A stretch of 59,973 bases of DNA, taken from positions 1-59,973 of the forward strand of contig CACIJY010000003.1 in the NCBI GenBank assembly GCA_902587095.1, read 5' to 3'. The position numbers and the translations under genes were made by a program. This document shows positions 9,914 through 21,437 of this stretch, in pieces. How positions within the stretch are numbered: position 1 is the first letter of the stretch; each line of letters begins with the position of its first letter. This stretch comes from an uncultured Pelagibacteraceae bacterium (GTDB lineage: Bacteria; Pseudomonadota; Alphaproteobacteria; Pelagibacterales; Pelagibacteraceae). Under the pieces are notes generated by a model, which was given only the letters and a program-made list of their open reading frames with translations, ran no database searches and was not told the origin of the DNA.

Positions 9914-9941
9914 TTGCAATCTCTGCTAGAGATTGTATTAT
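9914..9941 (+). promoter_or_regulatory. Putative leuA promoter with a 19-bp palindromic operator in the spacer
   Basis: TTGCAA (9914-9919) and TATTAT (9936-9941) are separated by 16 bases. The perfect inverted repeat CAATCTCTGCTAGAGATTG (9917-9935; 8-bp arms, 3-base centre) fills the spacer. No T-run follows, so it does not look like a terminator. A dimeric regulator bound here would block polymerase access. Promoter hexamers are inferred; the palindrome is seen directly. Confidence 0.45.
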
Positions 9942-9965
9942 CCAAAAAAATAATTTACAAAAATT

Positions 9966-12576
<2,611 letters not shown>

Positions 12577-12582
12577 GATAAA

Positions 12583-13431
12583 ATGGAAACAAGCAGAGAT
12601 GATTTCATAATTGCAATCAGATCTGCTTTTCTAAAAAAAGGAACAAAGCAAAGATTTTCATTAATAGTATTATTATTTTTCTCAATAACTATTTTAACAT
12701 TAAGCAAATATAATTTTAAAGGGATAAGTCTTTTAAAAATAGGTTTAAACGAAATTGTTTATCGAGCTTCTTTTATAATTTCAGCACCAGAAAATTTTAT
12801 TATAAATACTTACAGATTAACAATGTCACATATTAATTTGTATGATGATCATAAAGAACTTAAGAAAAAGTATAAAGCATTGAAAGCTGAAAACTTAAGC
12901 AATAATTTTATAGTATCTGAAAATATAATGCTTAAATCTAAAATAGAGGATATTGTAGATGTCTCATCAGAAATTTTGGCAAAGGTATTGGTAGATAAAC
13001 AAAGCCCGTTTCTTAAATCTATTATTGTAAATAGAGGAAGTAAAGACAAAATAAAATTAGGGATGGCTGTTTTAGATGGAGATTTTTTAATTGGAAAAGT
13101 TGTAGAAGTTAATTATTTAACTTCAAGAGTATTGCTATTATCAGACTTAAACAGCAAGGTACCAGTATCTGTTGAACCTAATAGTGTCCAATCTATTTTG
13201 ACAGGGACTGGTGAAAAATTTGGAAAACTACAATATACGCAATTAGAAAGTTTTGATCTAAATAATGGTGATCAAGTCTACACTTCAGGCTCTGGTGGAA
13301 TATTTAAATCAGGTATACCGGTTGGTCAAATTAATATAATTGATGAGAGCAAAGAAAGTTATGTTTTGTTCCACTCAAATTTTTCACAATTGAGATTGGT
13401 TAAAATTGTTTTATATGAAAATATAAATTAA
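12583..13431 (+). CDS. mreC: Rod-shape-determining protein MreC
   Basis: 282-residue bitopic membrane protein of the elongasome. A basic N-terminus precedes a single membrane segment (about 24-42), then a coiled coil (about 85-115, KELKKKYKALKAEN) and a periplasmic beta-rich domain with SRVLLLSDLNSKVPV and GDQVYTSGSGGIFKSGIPVG, the MreC hallmark. It links MreB inside to PBP2 outside. It lies 6 bases after mreB and 4 bases before mreD. Confidence 0.93.
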   Translation: METSRDDFIIAIRSAFLKKGTKQRFSLIVLLFFSITILTLSKYNFKGISLLKIGLNEIVYRASFIISAPENFIINTYRLTMSHINLYDDHKELKKKYKALKAENLSNNFIVSENIMLKSKIEDIVDVSSEILAKVLVDKQSPFLKSIIVNRGSKDKIKLGMAVLDGDFLIGKVVEVNYLTSRVLLLSDLNSKVPVSVEPNSVQSILTGTGEKFGKLQYTQLESFDLNNGDQVYTSGSGGIFKSGIPVGQINIIDESKESYVLFHSNFSQLRLVKIVLYENIN

Positions 13432-13435
13432 ATTT

Positions 13436-13948
13436 ATGAGTTTGAGCAAACTACCATTTTCAAGAAAACTTCTATCATTAGGTCCGATTATATTACTTTA
13501 TATCTCAGTACTAAATGAGTTTGATTTTAATTATTTAAATTTAAAATATTTTTCTTTTAATTTTCCTTATATTTTAATTTTTTATTGGAGCTTAAAAGGA
13601 GAAGGAAGGTTGAGTTATGTATTGGTTTTTTTCGCTGGTCTAATAAATGATGTTGTTATTGGATTGCCATTGGGAATTAGTAGCGTTACCTATTTATTTA
13701 TTTGTGTTTTTGCAGTTTATTTAAGAAATATCACGTTAAGAGTTAGTCTGATTAAAGATTGGTTTTTCTTTCTTTTTACTATTTTAGTCATAAATTCAAT
13801 CTTTTATTCAATTCTAGTAGTTTTTTTCAATGTTGACATTGATTATTACAATTTACTTTTTAATGTCTTGTATACTTTCTTGTTCTACTATTTTTTTTCG
13901 TATATTTTTGGTTATTATTTAAATTTACTTAGAAGAACAAATGATTAG
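13436..13948 (+). CDS. mreD: Rod-shape-determining protein MreD
   Basis: 170-residue polytopic membrane protein with about five hydrophobic segments. Sequence similarity in MreD is weak, but the motif GLINDVVIGLPLGISS, the length and the position between mreC and mrdA identify it. It is thought to bridge MreC and PBP2 in the elongation complex. The gene overlaps mrdA by 8 bases. Confidence 0.88.
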   Translation: MSLSKLPFSRKLLSLGPIILLYISVLNEFDFNYLNLKYFSFNFPYILIFYWSLKGEGRLSYVLVFFAGLINDVVIGLPLGISSVTYLFICVFAVYLRNITLRVSLIKDWFFFLFTILVINSIFYSILVVFFNVDIDYYNLLFNVLYTFLFYYFFSYIFGYYLNLLRRTND

Positions 13949-15920
13949 TGGTGGCTCAGATACTAGTTACAGAAAACAAAGCGTGGTTGGTAGAAGAATG
14001 TTTATTCTATCTGCTGCTAAACTAATTGTATTTGGTGGAATAATCGCACAACTATTTTCACTTCAAATAAATCAAAATAAAAAATACTTAACACTTTCAG
14101 ACAAAAATCGATTGAGGGAGTGGAAACTTCCACCAATAAGAGGAGATTTCCAAGACTTTTTTGGAAATATAATCGCTGGTAATTTAAAAGTTTATCAACT
14201 TCACATTATTCCAGAACAAGTTGAAAATTTTAATAGTTTAATAATTAGAGTAAAAGATATCTTAGAACTAGACCAAAAGACTTTTAACAAAATTATAAAA
14301 AAGAAAAACTCTCAAAAGCCGTGGGAAACATTGATAATTTCAGAGAATTTATCCTGGGATCAATTTGTTAAAATAAATTTTTATTTACATGAACTGTCAG
14401 GTGTCAAACCAGTTTTATCTGTAGCAAGAAGCTATCCTTACAATGAAAATTATACTCATCTTTTAGGATACGTTGCACAGGCAAGTCAAAATGATCTTAC
14501 AAATAATGATGAAATTAAAAAGAAACATGTTCCTGGATTGAGAGTTGGAAAAATTGGATTAGAGAGATCCTTAGAAAACGATTTAATAGGCATGAATGGA
14601 GTTCAAAGATATGAAGTTAACGCATATGGCAAAAGAATAAATCAAATAGATCATATAGAGGGCCAAAAAGGTAAATCAATAAGATTAACAGTTGATACGA
14701 AAATTCAAGAGAAGTGCAATGAGCTTTTAAAAGATAGAGCAGGATCGATAAGTGTTATGGACATATACACTGGAGATATACTTGCAATGCACTCATCACC
14801 TTCCTTTGATCCAAATTTATTTTTATATGGAATAAGTTATGAGAATTGGGAATCAATCAGAAGTAATCCAAAAAAACCCCTTATAAATAGATCAATTACA
14901 GGATTATATCCTCCTGGTTCAACAATAAAACCAATTGTTGCACTGTCAGCGTTAGAAAATAATGTTATTTCACCAAATTTTAAAGTTAATTGTTCAGGAA
15001 AAATCGAGATGTATGGGCAAACATATAACTGTTGGAAAAAGAAAGGGCACGGCGTAGTTAATCTTAGAGATGCTCTAAAAGTTTCATGTGATACTTTTTT
15101 CTATGAAATGTCCAGAAGATTGGGAGTTGATCGTCTAAATGAAACTGCAAAAAAATTTGGTTTAGGTAACAAAGTCTTTAAAAATATTTTTAACGAAGAG
15201 AAAATTGGTTTAGTTCCCTCAACGGAATGGAAAAAGAATGCTCTTGGAAGAGGTTGGGTCCTTGGTGAGACACTTATAACAGGAATTGGCCAAGGCTATA
15301 TTCAAACTACTCCGTTACAACTATGTTTAATGACAGCTCAATTAGCGAATGGTGGTTTTAAAATAAGCCCAAAACTGATTGTAAATAAAGATGATTTAAC
15401 TTTTGAAGATGTTAAATCTAAAATGGATAAAAATTTAGAAAAAAAAATACAAGGCCCAGATTTTGATGATGCATTAGTGGACCTCGGGATTTCATCTAGT
15501 AAAGATGATGATTTGTATAGCCCTCTTTTTAGAAATCAAGAAAATGTAAAATTTGTTTTGGAAGCAATGTTTGCCTCTACCAATGAAGTTAGAGGGACTT
15601 CTTTTTCATCAAGAATTGAAGATAAGAAATATCAGTTTGCGGGAAAAACAGGAACTTCACAGGTAAAAAGAATAACTGAAGCTCAAAGAGAACTTGATTT
15701 AGATATCTCTCAAATTCCTTATGAAGACAGAGACCACGCTCTTTATATCGCATTTGGACCTTATAAAAATCCAAGATATGCAATGAGCGTTTTTATAGAA
15801 CATGGTGGATCTGGTGGTTCAACTGCTGCTCCGATGGCTAAAAAACTTTTTAAAGTTGTAATCGATAGGCACGAAGAGAGAGAAAAATTCAAACAAAAAA
15901 ATATTAATTTTGTAGCATAA
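13941..15920 (+). CDS. mrdA: Penicillin-binding protein 2 (elongation transpeptidase)
   Basis: 659-residue class B PBP that cross-links peptidoglycan during elongation. One N-terminal membrane anchor (about 20-42) precedes the pedestal domain and a transpeptidase domain with all three active-site motifs: Ser327-T-I-Lys330 (PPGSTIKP), the SCD triad in KVSCDTFFYEM, and K569-T-G-T (AGKTGTSQ). The segment RGDFQDFFGNIIA is the standard N-terminal signature. It overlaps mreD by 8 bases and its stop shares a base with the rodA start. Confidence 0.95.
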   Translation: MISGGSDTSYRKQSVVGRRMFILSAAKLIVFGGIIAQLFSLQINQNKKYLTLSDKNRLREWKLPPIRGDFQDFFGNIIAGNLKVYQLHIIPEQVENFNSLIIRVKDILELDQKTFNKIIKKKNSQKPWETLIISENLSWDQFVKINFYLHELSGVKPVLSVARSYPYNENYTHLLGYVAQASQNDLTNNDEIKKKHVPGLRVGKIGLERSLENDLIGMNGVQRYEVNAYGKRINQIDHIEGQKGKSIRLTVDTKIQEKCNELLKDRAGSISVMDIYTGDILAMHSSPSFDPNLFLYGISYENWESIRSNPKKPLINRSITGLYPPGSTIKPIVALSALENNVISPNFKVNCSGKIEMYGQTYNCWKKKGHGVVNLRDALKVSCDTFFYEMSRRLGVDRLNETAKKFGLGNKVFKNIFNEEKIGLVPSTEWKKNALGRGWVLGETLITGIGQGYIQTTPLQLCLMTAQLANGGFKISPKLIVNKDDLTFEDVKSKMDKNLEKKIQGPDFDDALVDLGISSSKDDDLYSPLFRNQENVKFVLEAMFASTNEVRGTSFSSRIEDKKYQFAGKTGTSQVKRITEAQRELDLDISQIPYEDRDHALYIAFGPYKNPRYAMSVFIEHGGSGGSTAAPMAKKLFKVVIDRHEEREKFKQKNINFVA

Positions 15921-17044
15921 TGTTTCAAGAAACAGCACTAAGTGGACAAATCACATTCTTTCAAAAACTTAGATCTTTAGACTATATCTTGCTTTTTTGC
16001 CTATTAATCCTCGGCTTTGTAAGTTCCTTATCAATGTATTCAACAGAGGGAGGTGAAGTTCTTTATCACACAAAAAGTCATGTAATTCGATTTATAGTTT
16101 TTTTTTCTATGATGTTGATATTTTCCTTTGTGAATTTAAAACTTTGGCATTCAATCGGATATATTTTTTACTTTGTAGTTTTATGCTTATTAATTTGGGC
16201 TTCTTTGTACGGAGTAAAAGCTTCTGGATCTCAAAGGTGGGTAGACTTGTACTTTATTAATCTTCAACCTTCCGAATTAATGAAAGTTGCAATAATTATG
16301 TGTTTCGCTAAATTTTATCACCGAACACAGATCCACTTAGTTAATAGTTTTAAAAATATAATAATTCCAATGGTAGTATTAATTGTGCCGATTCTATTAG
16401 TTGTAAGCCAACCAGATTTAGGCACCTCAATTTTAATTGGTTTGAGTGGTTTAGTTGTTTTATGGTTATCTGGAGTTAATGCAAAATATTTCATCTATTC
16501 TTCTTTAATTCTATTAATCTCTTTACCGTTTGTAATATCTTTTTTAAAACCATACCAAAAACTTAGAATATTAACTTTTTTTAATCCAGATAGAGATCCA
16601 CTTGGTGCAGGTTATCAAATAATACAATCAAAAATTGCCGTAGGTTCAGGTGGATTATCAGGAAAAGGTTTCCTAAAAGGGACACAAAGCTATTTGGACT
16701 TCTTACCTGAAAAGCATACAGATTTTATATTTACATTATTTTCAGAAGAACATGGATTTATTGGCTCTGTTTTATTACTTTTTCTTTACGCAATTATAAT
16801 TTATAGAACTGCAAAAATTGGTGGGTCCGCCAGAAGTTTTTTTGGAAAATTATTTTGTTACGGATACGCATCCTCTATATTTATTTATGTTACAGTTAAT
16901 ATGAGCATGGTTTTAGGACTACTTCCAATTGTAGGATCGCCCTTACCTATCATGTCATACGGAGGTTCTTCAATGCTAGCTACAATGATAGGTTTTAGTG
17001 TTGTAATGAGCACAAAAATTTATCAAAAACAGATTATTGCATAA
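15920..17044 (+). CDS. rodA: Peptidoglycan glycosyltransferase RodA
   Basis: 374-residue SEDS-family polymerase that uses lipid II to build glycan strands together with PBP2. It has about ten membrane segments. Family landmarks include WVDLYFINLQPSELMK, SQPDLGTSIL, the long extracellular loop with EKHTDFIFTLFSEEHGFIGS (Asp in KHTDF is the catalytic residue in SEDS proteins), and a C-terminal GLLPIVGSPLPIMSYGGSS. It is the last of the five elongasome genes; 43 bases then separate it from the next unit. Confidence 0.95.
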   Translation: MFQETALSGQITFFQKLRSLDYILLFCLLILGFVSSLSMYSTEGGEVLYHTKSHVIRFIVFFSMMLIFSFVNLKLWHSIGYIFYFVVLCLLIWASLYGVKASGSQRWVDLYFINLQPSELMKVAIIMCFAKFYHRTQIHLVNSFKNIIIPMVVLIVPILLVVSQPDLGTSILIGLSGLVVLWLSGVNAKYFIYSSLILLISLPFVISFLKPYQKLRILTFFNPDRDPLGAGYQIIQSKIAVGSGGLSGKGFLKGTQSYLDFLPEKHTDFIFTLFSEEHGFIGSVLLLFLYAIIIYRTAKIGGSARSFFGKLFCYGYASSIFIYVTVNMSMVLGLLPIVGSPLPIMSYGGSSMLATMIGFSVVMSTKIYQKQIIA

Positions 17045-17075
17045 TTTGTCGCGATAATTTTTTTTTCTCATGATG

Positions 17076-17081
17076 TAGATT
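17076..17081 (+). promoter_or_regulatory. -10-like hexamer of the DadA-like gene, leaderless spacing
   Basis: TAGATT ends 6 bases before the ATG at 17088, the same hexamer and spacing as at ilvB and speB. No convincing -35 element and no Shine-Dalgarno sequence are visible in the 43-base gap. Confidence 0.4.
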
Positions 17082-17087
17082 ATTTTA

Positions 17088-18332
17088 ATGTCAAAAAGTG
17101 AAGTAGCTATAATTGGTGCTGGTATTCAAGGCGTCTGCAATGCTTTATTTTTACAAAAAAAAGGAATTGATGTAACTTTATTTGATAAAGATGAACCGGG
17201 TTGCGCAGCTTCTTATGGAAATGCAGGTCATTTTTCACCATATGCCTCCTTACAGTTAAACAGATCAGATGTGCTATCAGATGTACCTGCTATGCTGTTA
17301 AGCAGTAGAGGACCGCTAGCTTTAAAATGGAATTACTTTGTTAAAATGCTTCCTTGGTTTTCAAAATATATTATGAGTTGCTCAGAAAAAAAAATGATGC
17401 ATACCGCAAAATATATGCATCAAATTTTGGATATTTCATTAGATGCATATGATGAACTGTTTGCAGATATTAATTTAGACGGTCTAGTCGAAAAAAAAGG
17501 AATTATGTATGTGTGGGAAAAAAAAGGAATTAAAAGTAGAAAGATAGAAATTGATATTCGAGACAAATTGGGCGTAAAACAAAAAATTTTAAACCCAAAA
17601 GAAGTTCATGATTTGGAACCAAATTTAAAACCATTTTATGACGGAGGTGTATTTTATGAATACGCCAGACATGCAAGAAATCCAAAAAAAATTATTGAAA
17701 AGCTATTTGCAGATTTTATTAAAAAAGGAGGGAAATTTAAAAAAACAAATATTAACAATATAAATTTTAAAGACCAGAAACCCATTTTAATAACAGAAAA
17801 TAACAAATTATTGTTTGATAAAGTTGTAATAGCTTGTGGTGCTTTTTCAAAAAAGCTGACTGACAAATTAGATGAAAAAATTCCACTAGACACTGAAAGA
17901 GGCTATCATATTCATTTTAAAAATTACTCAAATCTATTATCCAGACCAGTTGTTTGGGCTGATAGAGGTTTCGGTATAACGCCTATGGAACAGGGTCTTA
18001 GAGTTGTTGGAACAGTTGAATTTGGAGGTTTGGAAAACCCTCTATCTAAGTCGAGAATTAAAAATTTAATATTAAATGCAAAAGATATGTTAAATGGTTT
18101 GCCAGAAAATGAGGATCATGAAGATGAATGGCTAGGTTTTAGACCAACATTACCTGATTTTCTTCCAGTGATTGGTAAATCAAAGAATTATAATAATGTT
18201 TACTATTCTTTTGGCCATCATCATTTGGGATGGACATTAGGTGCAATTTCAGGGAAAATAGTATCTAAAATGATTATTGGTGAAAAAACTAATTTAGACT
18301 TAACTCCTTACAGTTCATCAAGATTTAATTAA
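17088..18332 (+). CDS. FAD-dependent amino-acid oxidoreductase, DadA-like (D-amino acid dehydrogenase)
   Basis: 414-residue DAO-superfamily flavoprotein. The FAD-binding motif IIGAGIQGVCNALFLQKKG sits at residues 9-27, followed by DKDEPGCAASYGNAGHFSP, the arrangement of DadA small subunits. C-terminal FRPTLPDFLPVIGKS and FGHHHLGWTLGAISGK complete the flavin site. DadA oxidatively deaminates D-amino acids and feeds electrons to quinone; the substrate here may be a D-amino acid or another secondary or N-methyl amine. It heads a tight run with a DMT exporter, an HDAC-fold amidohydrolase, msrB and a small membrane protein, which hints at amine or amino-acid handling. Confidence 0.75.
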   Translation: MSKSEVAIIGAGIQGVCNALFLQKKGIDVTLFDKDEPGCAASYGNAGHFSPYASLQLNRSDVLSDVPAMLLSSRGPLALKWNYFVKMLPWFSKYIMSCSEKKMMHTAKYMHQILDISLDAYDELFADINLDGLVEKKGIMYVWEKKGIKSRKIEIDIRDKLGVKQKILNPKEVHDLEPNLKPFYDGGVFYEYARHARNPKKIIEKLFADFIKKGGKFKKTNINNINFKDQKPILITENNKLLFDKVVIACGAFSKKLTDKLDEKIPLDTERGYHIHFKNYSNLLSRPVVWADRGFGITPMEQGLRVVGTVEFGGLENPLSKSRIKNLILNAKDMLNGLPENEDHEDEWLGFRPTLPDFLPVIGKSKNYNNVYYSFGHHHLGWTLGAISGKIVSKMIIGEKTNLDLTPYSSSRFN

Positions 18333-18340
18333 GGGTTCAT

Positions 18341-19234
18341 TTGTCAAAAAATTACTTAGCTTATACTTTGCTTGTATTTGCTACATTCTGTTGGTCAGGG
18401 AATTTTATAGTAGGTAAATATGCATATCTATATGAAGTACCACCACTAACTTTAAATTTTTTTAGATGGATTTCAGTCTGGTTGATTTTAATACCGTTCA
18501 CATACAAAGAAATTTTCAACAATTGGAATTATATTAAAAAAAATTTGATTGTAATAAGTTTTATGGGGATAATGACAATAAGCACATTTAACTCAGTAGT
18601 GTATTTTGCATTGAACTACACACAAGTAATAAATGTAGCTTTAGTTTTAGCAGCTATTCCGGCAGTAACAATAATTGTCTCATCGTTTATGAAAGTAGAT
18701 AGAACAAATGTTTTTCAACTGATTGGGTTATTGATGTCAGTAATAGGAATTAGTTCAATTATTTCAAATGCAGATGTAAATAAAATTCTATCTTTAAATT
18801 TTAATAAAGGCGATCTTTGGATGTTAGTCTGTGTTATTTGTTGGTCGCTTTATTCAACACTACTTAAAAAGCATAGTTTTAAGTTTTCACAATTTACATT
18901 AATTCAATTAATGGTATCGGTTGGAATTTTATTCTTAATACCACAATTTTTTTATGAAAAGTCAATTGGTCTAGAAACAAATTTTAATATACCATTTTTT
19001 ATAATCCTTTTTTATGTTGTAATGTTCCCTGCTCTAGCTGCTTATTACTGTTGGCAGAAAGGCGTTGAGATAGTAGGGCCAAATCGTGCTACAATGTTCA
19101 TCCAATTAATGCCACTACTGAGCGCAGTCCTAGCAATTATGATATTTCAAGAAACATTTGAACTATACCATTTTATAGGAGCATCATTTATTCTTTCAGG
19201 AATTTACTTATCTAATAAAAAAACTGTAAAATGA
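18341..19234 (+). CDS. EamA/DMT-superfamily transporter
   Basis: 297-residue polytopic protein with about ten hydrophobic segments in two EamA repeats (WSGNFIVGKYA in the first, WSLYSTLLKK opening the second). The second repeat ends AAYYCWQKGVEIVGPNRATMF, typical of RhaT/EamA permeases that export amino acids or metabolites. The start is TTG at 18341, 8 bases after the preceding stop; it gives the usual N-terminus directly before the first membrane segment. Its stop overlaps the next start (ATGA). The substrate is unknown. Confidence 0.85.
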   Translation: MSKNYLAYTLLVFATFCWSGNFIVGKYAYLYEVPPLTLNFFRWISVWLILIPFTYKEIFNNWNYIKKNLIVISFMGIMTISTFNSVVYFALNYTQVINVALVLAAIPAVTIIVSSFMKVDRTNVFQLIGLLMSVIGISSIISNADVNKILSLNFNKGDLWMLVCVICWSLYSTLLKKHSFKFSQFTLIQLMVSVGILFLIPQFFYEKSIGLETNFNIPFFIILFYVVMFPALAAYYCWQKGVEIVGPNRATMFIQLMPLLSAVLAIMIFQETFELYHFIGASFILSGIYLSNKKTVK

Positions 19235-20124
19235 AACTACCAGTAGTCAACCACCAGGATTATGTCGCAAAGATAAACGATGACAATAAGTTCCCAATAA
19301 GAAAGTTTGGTGAACTTGCAAACTATTTAATAAACCAAAAAGTAGTAGATAGATTTTATAAACCTGACTATTGTTCTGAAGAGACTTTGAGTAGAGCGCA
19401 CTCTTTAGAGTATATTGCTAGTATAAAAAAAAAAACTATAGACACCAAATCCCAAAAAAAAATTGGTTTTCCAATAAATGATAGTGTGGTGAATAGATCC
19501 TTTAGAGCGACTGGTGGAACTGTCTTAGCGAGTAAACTTGCTATTGATCACCGTGTTGCATGTAATACAGCAGGAGGAAGCCATCACGCAACCTATAATG
19601 AAGGAGCAGGTTACTGCGTTTTTAATGATGTGGCAGTTGCAACTAGATATTTACAATCTAAAGGCTATGCAAAAAATGTTTTAATAGTTGATCTTGATGT
19701 TCATCAAGGAAATGGAACTTCAGATATTTTCAAAAACGATAAATCTGTTTTTACCTTTAGTATGCATTGCAAATCTAATTATCCTGCAAAAAAAAACAAG
19801 GGTGATTTAGATGTAAGTTTAGATGATAATATTGAAGATGAGGAATATCTTAAAAAGCTAAAGGAAAATATTTTATTACTAAATAAAGAAAAGTATGATT
19901 TTGTATTTTATGTTGCAGGAGTTGATATACATTTAAATGATAGGTTAGGTAAACTAAAAATCTCAGAGGATGGAATAAAGAGAAGAGACGAAATGATAAT
20001 AAACAATTTTTTTGAAAAAAATGTTCCTATTTGTGGAGTTTTAGGAGGCGGTTATAACAAAGATTTTGAAACTTTAGTAAGACTACATGCTATATTACAT
20101 AAAACTTGTGCATCTGTTATATGA
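19231..20124 (+). CDS. Histone deacetylase-fold (HDAC superfamily) amidohydrolase
   Basis: 297-residue zinc hydrolase of the HDAC/AcuC/acetylpolyamine amidohydrolase superfamily. Conserved elements are AGGSHHATYNEGAGYCVFND (tandem His charge relay), VLIVDLDVHQGNG (zinc-binding Asp and His) and YVAGVDIHLNDRLG (second zinc-binding Asp). Bacterial members deacylate small molecules such as acetylpolyamines or act on acetylated enzymes. Translation is coupled by ATGA overlaps on both sides. Neighbouring amine-linked genes make a small-molecule substrate plausible; the exact substrate cannot be told. Confidence 0.85.
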   Translation: MKLPVVNHQDYVAKINDDNKFPIRKFGELANYLINQKVVDRFYKPDYCSEETLSRAHSLEYIASIKKKTIDTKSQKKIGFPINDSVVNRSFRATGGTVLASKLAIDHRVACNTAGGSHHATYNEGAGYCVFNDVAVATRYLQSKGYAKNVLIVDLDVHQGNGTSDIFKNDKSVFTFSMHCKSNYPAKKNKGDLDVSLDDNIEDEEYLKKLKENILLLNKEKYDFVFYVAGVDIHLNDRLGKLKISEDGIKRRDEMIINNFFEKNVPICGVLGGGYNKDFETLVRLHAILHKTCASVI

Positions 20125-20495
20125 AAAAAAATCCAAATTTATCCTCAGAACAAAAATTAATTTTATTTGAAGAGGGAACAGAAAGACCTGGATCTAGTGA
20201 ATTAAATTTTGAAAAAAGAGAAGGCAATTATCATTGTGCAAATTGCGATGTAAAACTTTTTGAATCAAAAAAAAAATATGAAAGTGGTTCTGGTTGGCCA
20301 TCATTCTTTGAATCTTTGCCTGATGTATTTGAAACAAAAACTGACCACCATGTTGGTTACGCAAGAACCGAGTATCATTGTAAGAGTTGTGGCGGGCATC
20401 ATGGACATATATTTGATGATGGTCCTAAACCAACAGGTAAAAGATATTGTAATAATGGTTTATGTTTAGTATTTAAACCTAAAAAATTAGAATGA
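20121..20495 (+). CDS. msrB: Peptide-methionine (R)-S-oxide reductase MsrB
   Basis: 124-residue repair enzyme that reduces methionine-R-sulfoxide. Four zinc-binding cysteines are visible as C39/C42 (YHCANCD) and C87/C90 (YHCKSCGG); the catalytic RYCNN cysteine is C110, with C115 nearby as a possible resolving residue. GSGWPSF and GHIFDDGP are MsrB signatures. The start at 20121 overlaps the HDAC-gene stop (ATGA); a TTG 15 bases upstream is less likely. The stop overlaps the following small gene the same way. Confidence 0.95.
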   Translation: MKKNPNLSSEQKLILFEEGTERPGSSELNFEKREGNYHCANCDVKLFESKKKYESGSGWPSFFESLPDVFETKTDHHVGYARTEYHCKSCGGHHGHIFDDGPKPTGKRYCNNGLCLVFKPKKLE

Positions 20496-20833
20496 TTATA
20501 AAATATTTTACTTTTTTAATCGGGATTATTTGGTCTTACTCTATAATTAAAACTCAATCTATTTTTAGTAAAAAGGCTGGTCTTTTATTTAAAATATTTA
20601 TCTCCAAGGTATCTTGGTTTACCTTTATTGCAGCAATTTATTTTGGTTACAAAAACTTCCAAATTAAATTTGTTTTAATAGGATTAATTATTGGATTGAT
20701 AATTGTCAATTTAGGATTTTATTTTTTAAAAAAGATAATAAATCAGAAGTTTAATGAAAAACAAATTTTAAGTTTTAAAAGGTTTTTTGAATATACACTT
20801 ATATTTTTGATTATTTATTACGTTTTATTTTAA
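20492..20833 (+). CDS. Small integral membrane protein, unknown
   Basis: 113 residues with four hydrophobic segments separated by short Lys-rich loops. I recognise no family. It starts within the msrB stop (ATGA) and its 3' end overlaps the convergent glutaredoxin gene by 9 bases. Tight coupling and a normal start make it a real gene, probably the last of the dadA-like operon. Confidence 0.65.
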   Translation: MIIKYFTFLIGIIWSYSIIKTQSIFSKKAGLLFKIFISKVSWFTFIAAIYFGYKNFQIKFVLIGLIIGLIIVNLGFYFLKKIINQKFNEKQILSFKRFFEYTLIFLIIYYVLF

Positions 20834-21079
20834 AAGATCTTGTAACTTATTATCTTTTTCTAAAGCTCTGATTTCTTCATAACCACCGATGTGCTGATCA
20901 TCAAAAAATATTTGTGGAATAGTTCTTTTACCGTTTGCCCTTTTAAGCATTTCATCTAATGCTCCATCAACTTCCGCAATATTAATTTCAGAATATGATG
21001 CATTATTTCTCTTTAATAATCTTTTTGCAGCATCGCAATAATTACAAACCGGACCAGTATAAATGGTAATTTTTTTCAT
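20825..21079 (-). CDS. grxC: Glutaredoxin 3
   Basis: 84-residue glutathione-dependent thiol-disulfide oxidoreductase. The dithiol active site is CNYC (Cys12-Cys15) in YTGPVCNYCDAAK, where GrxC usually has CPYC. The TVP-like glutathione-binding motif appears as RTIPQIFFDDQHIGGYEE. Length is exact for the family. It lies 3 bases after the DUF2805 gene on the same strand. Proximity to msrB is suggestive of redox repair, but the two genes are convergent. Confidence 0.93.
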   Translation of the reverse strand: MKKITIYTGPVCNYCDAAKRLLKRNNASYSEINIAEVDGALDEMLKRANGKRTIPQIFFDDQHIGGYEEIRALEKDNKLQDLLK

Positions 21080-21082
21080 TGA

Positions 21083-21376
21083 TTATATATAATCATTTTT
21101 TTTAATTTTTCTTCTTATTTCTTTTCTTGTTTCTTCAAATTTTTTTCTGTGTTTAATACTTTGACCTTTGGCCCTCTTTCTCCAAAGCCTAAATGAAGAA
21201 GGTTTAAGTGATCTTCTCATTATTTTTATAACATCACCTTCTGATAAACCTGTTTTTGACTTGATGTCTTCGAATGTTATTCGATCTGCCCAAGCAGCCC
21301 ATACCACCCAGCTCTGACTGCCCACTTTGGGTTCAGGATTTTTAACCTTTGTGACAGGTCTGCGACTTTTTTTCAT
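21083..21376 (-). CDS. DUF2805 / TIGR03643 family protein
   Basis: 97-residue basic protein. The central region WAAWADRITFEDIKSKTGLSE and VIKIMRRSLKPSSFRLWR is characteristic of the TIGR03643/DUF2805 family, which looks like a small helix-turn-helix fold with an Arg/Lys-rich C-terminal helix (KHRKKFEETRKEIRRKIKK). Function is unknown; nucleic-acid binding is a guess from charge. It probably forms one transcript with grxC. A TATTAA hexamer sits 6 bases before its ATG. Confidence 0.8.
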   Translation of the reverse strand: MKKSRRPVTKVKNPEPKVGSQSWVVWAAWADRITFEDIKSKTGLSEGDVIKIMRRSLKPSSFRLWRKRAKGQSIKHRKKFEETRKEIRRKIKKNDYI

Positions 21377-21382
21377 AAATTC

Positions 21383-21388
21383 TTAATA
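21383..21388 (-). promoter_or_regulatory. -10-like hexamer of the DUF2805-grxC unit, leaderless spacing
   Basis: Read on the minus strand, TATTAA is followed by 6 bases and the ATG. No Shine-Dalgarno sequence is present. The -35 region is unclear. Confidence 0.35.
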
Positions 21389-21429
21389 AATATTAAAAAA
21401 ATGATTAATGCAATTTTTACTGACTATGT

Positions 21430-21435
21430 TATTAT
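21430..21435 (+). promoter_or_regulatory. Putative -10 of the LysE exporter gene
   Basis: TATTAT at 21430-21435. A start 6-7 bases downstream would fall at about 21442, exactly where the 5' arm of the leader hairpin begins. A -35 element is not obvious. Confidence 0.35.
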
Positions 21436-21437
21436 AG

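Noticed and set aside
9917-9935. The inverted repeat after ilvC as an intrinsic terminator.
   Set aside because: The stem is AT-balanced, has no T-run behind it, and lies exactly inside promoter-like spacing. An operator fits better, though the question is open.
20260-20469. Second open frame within msrB.
   Set aside because: It lies entirely inside msrB in another frame and has no recognisable content; the msrB frame has all zinc and catalytic cysteines.
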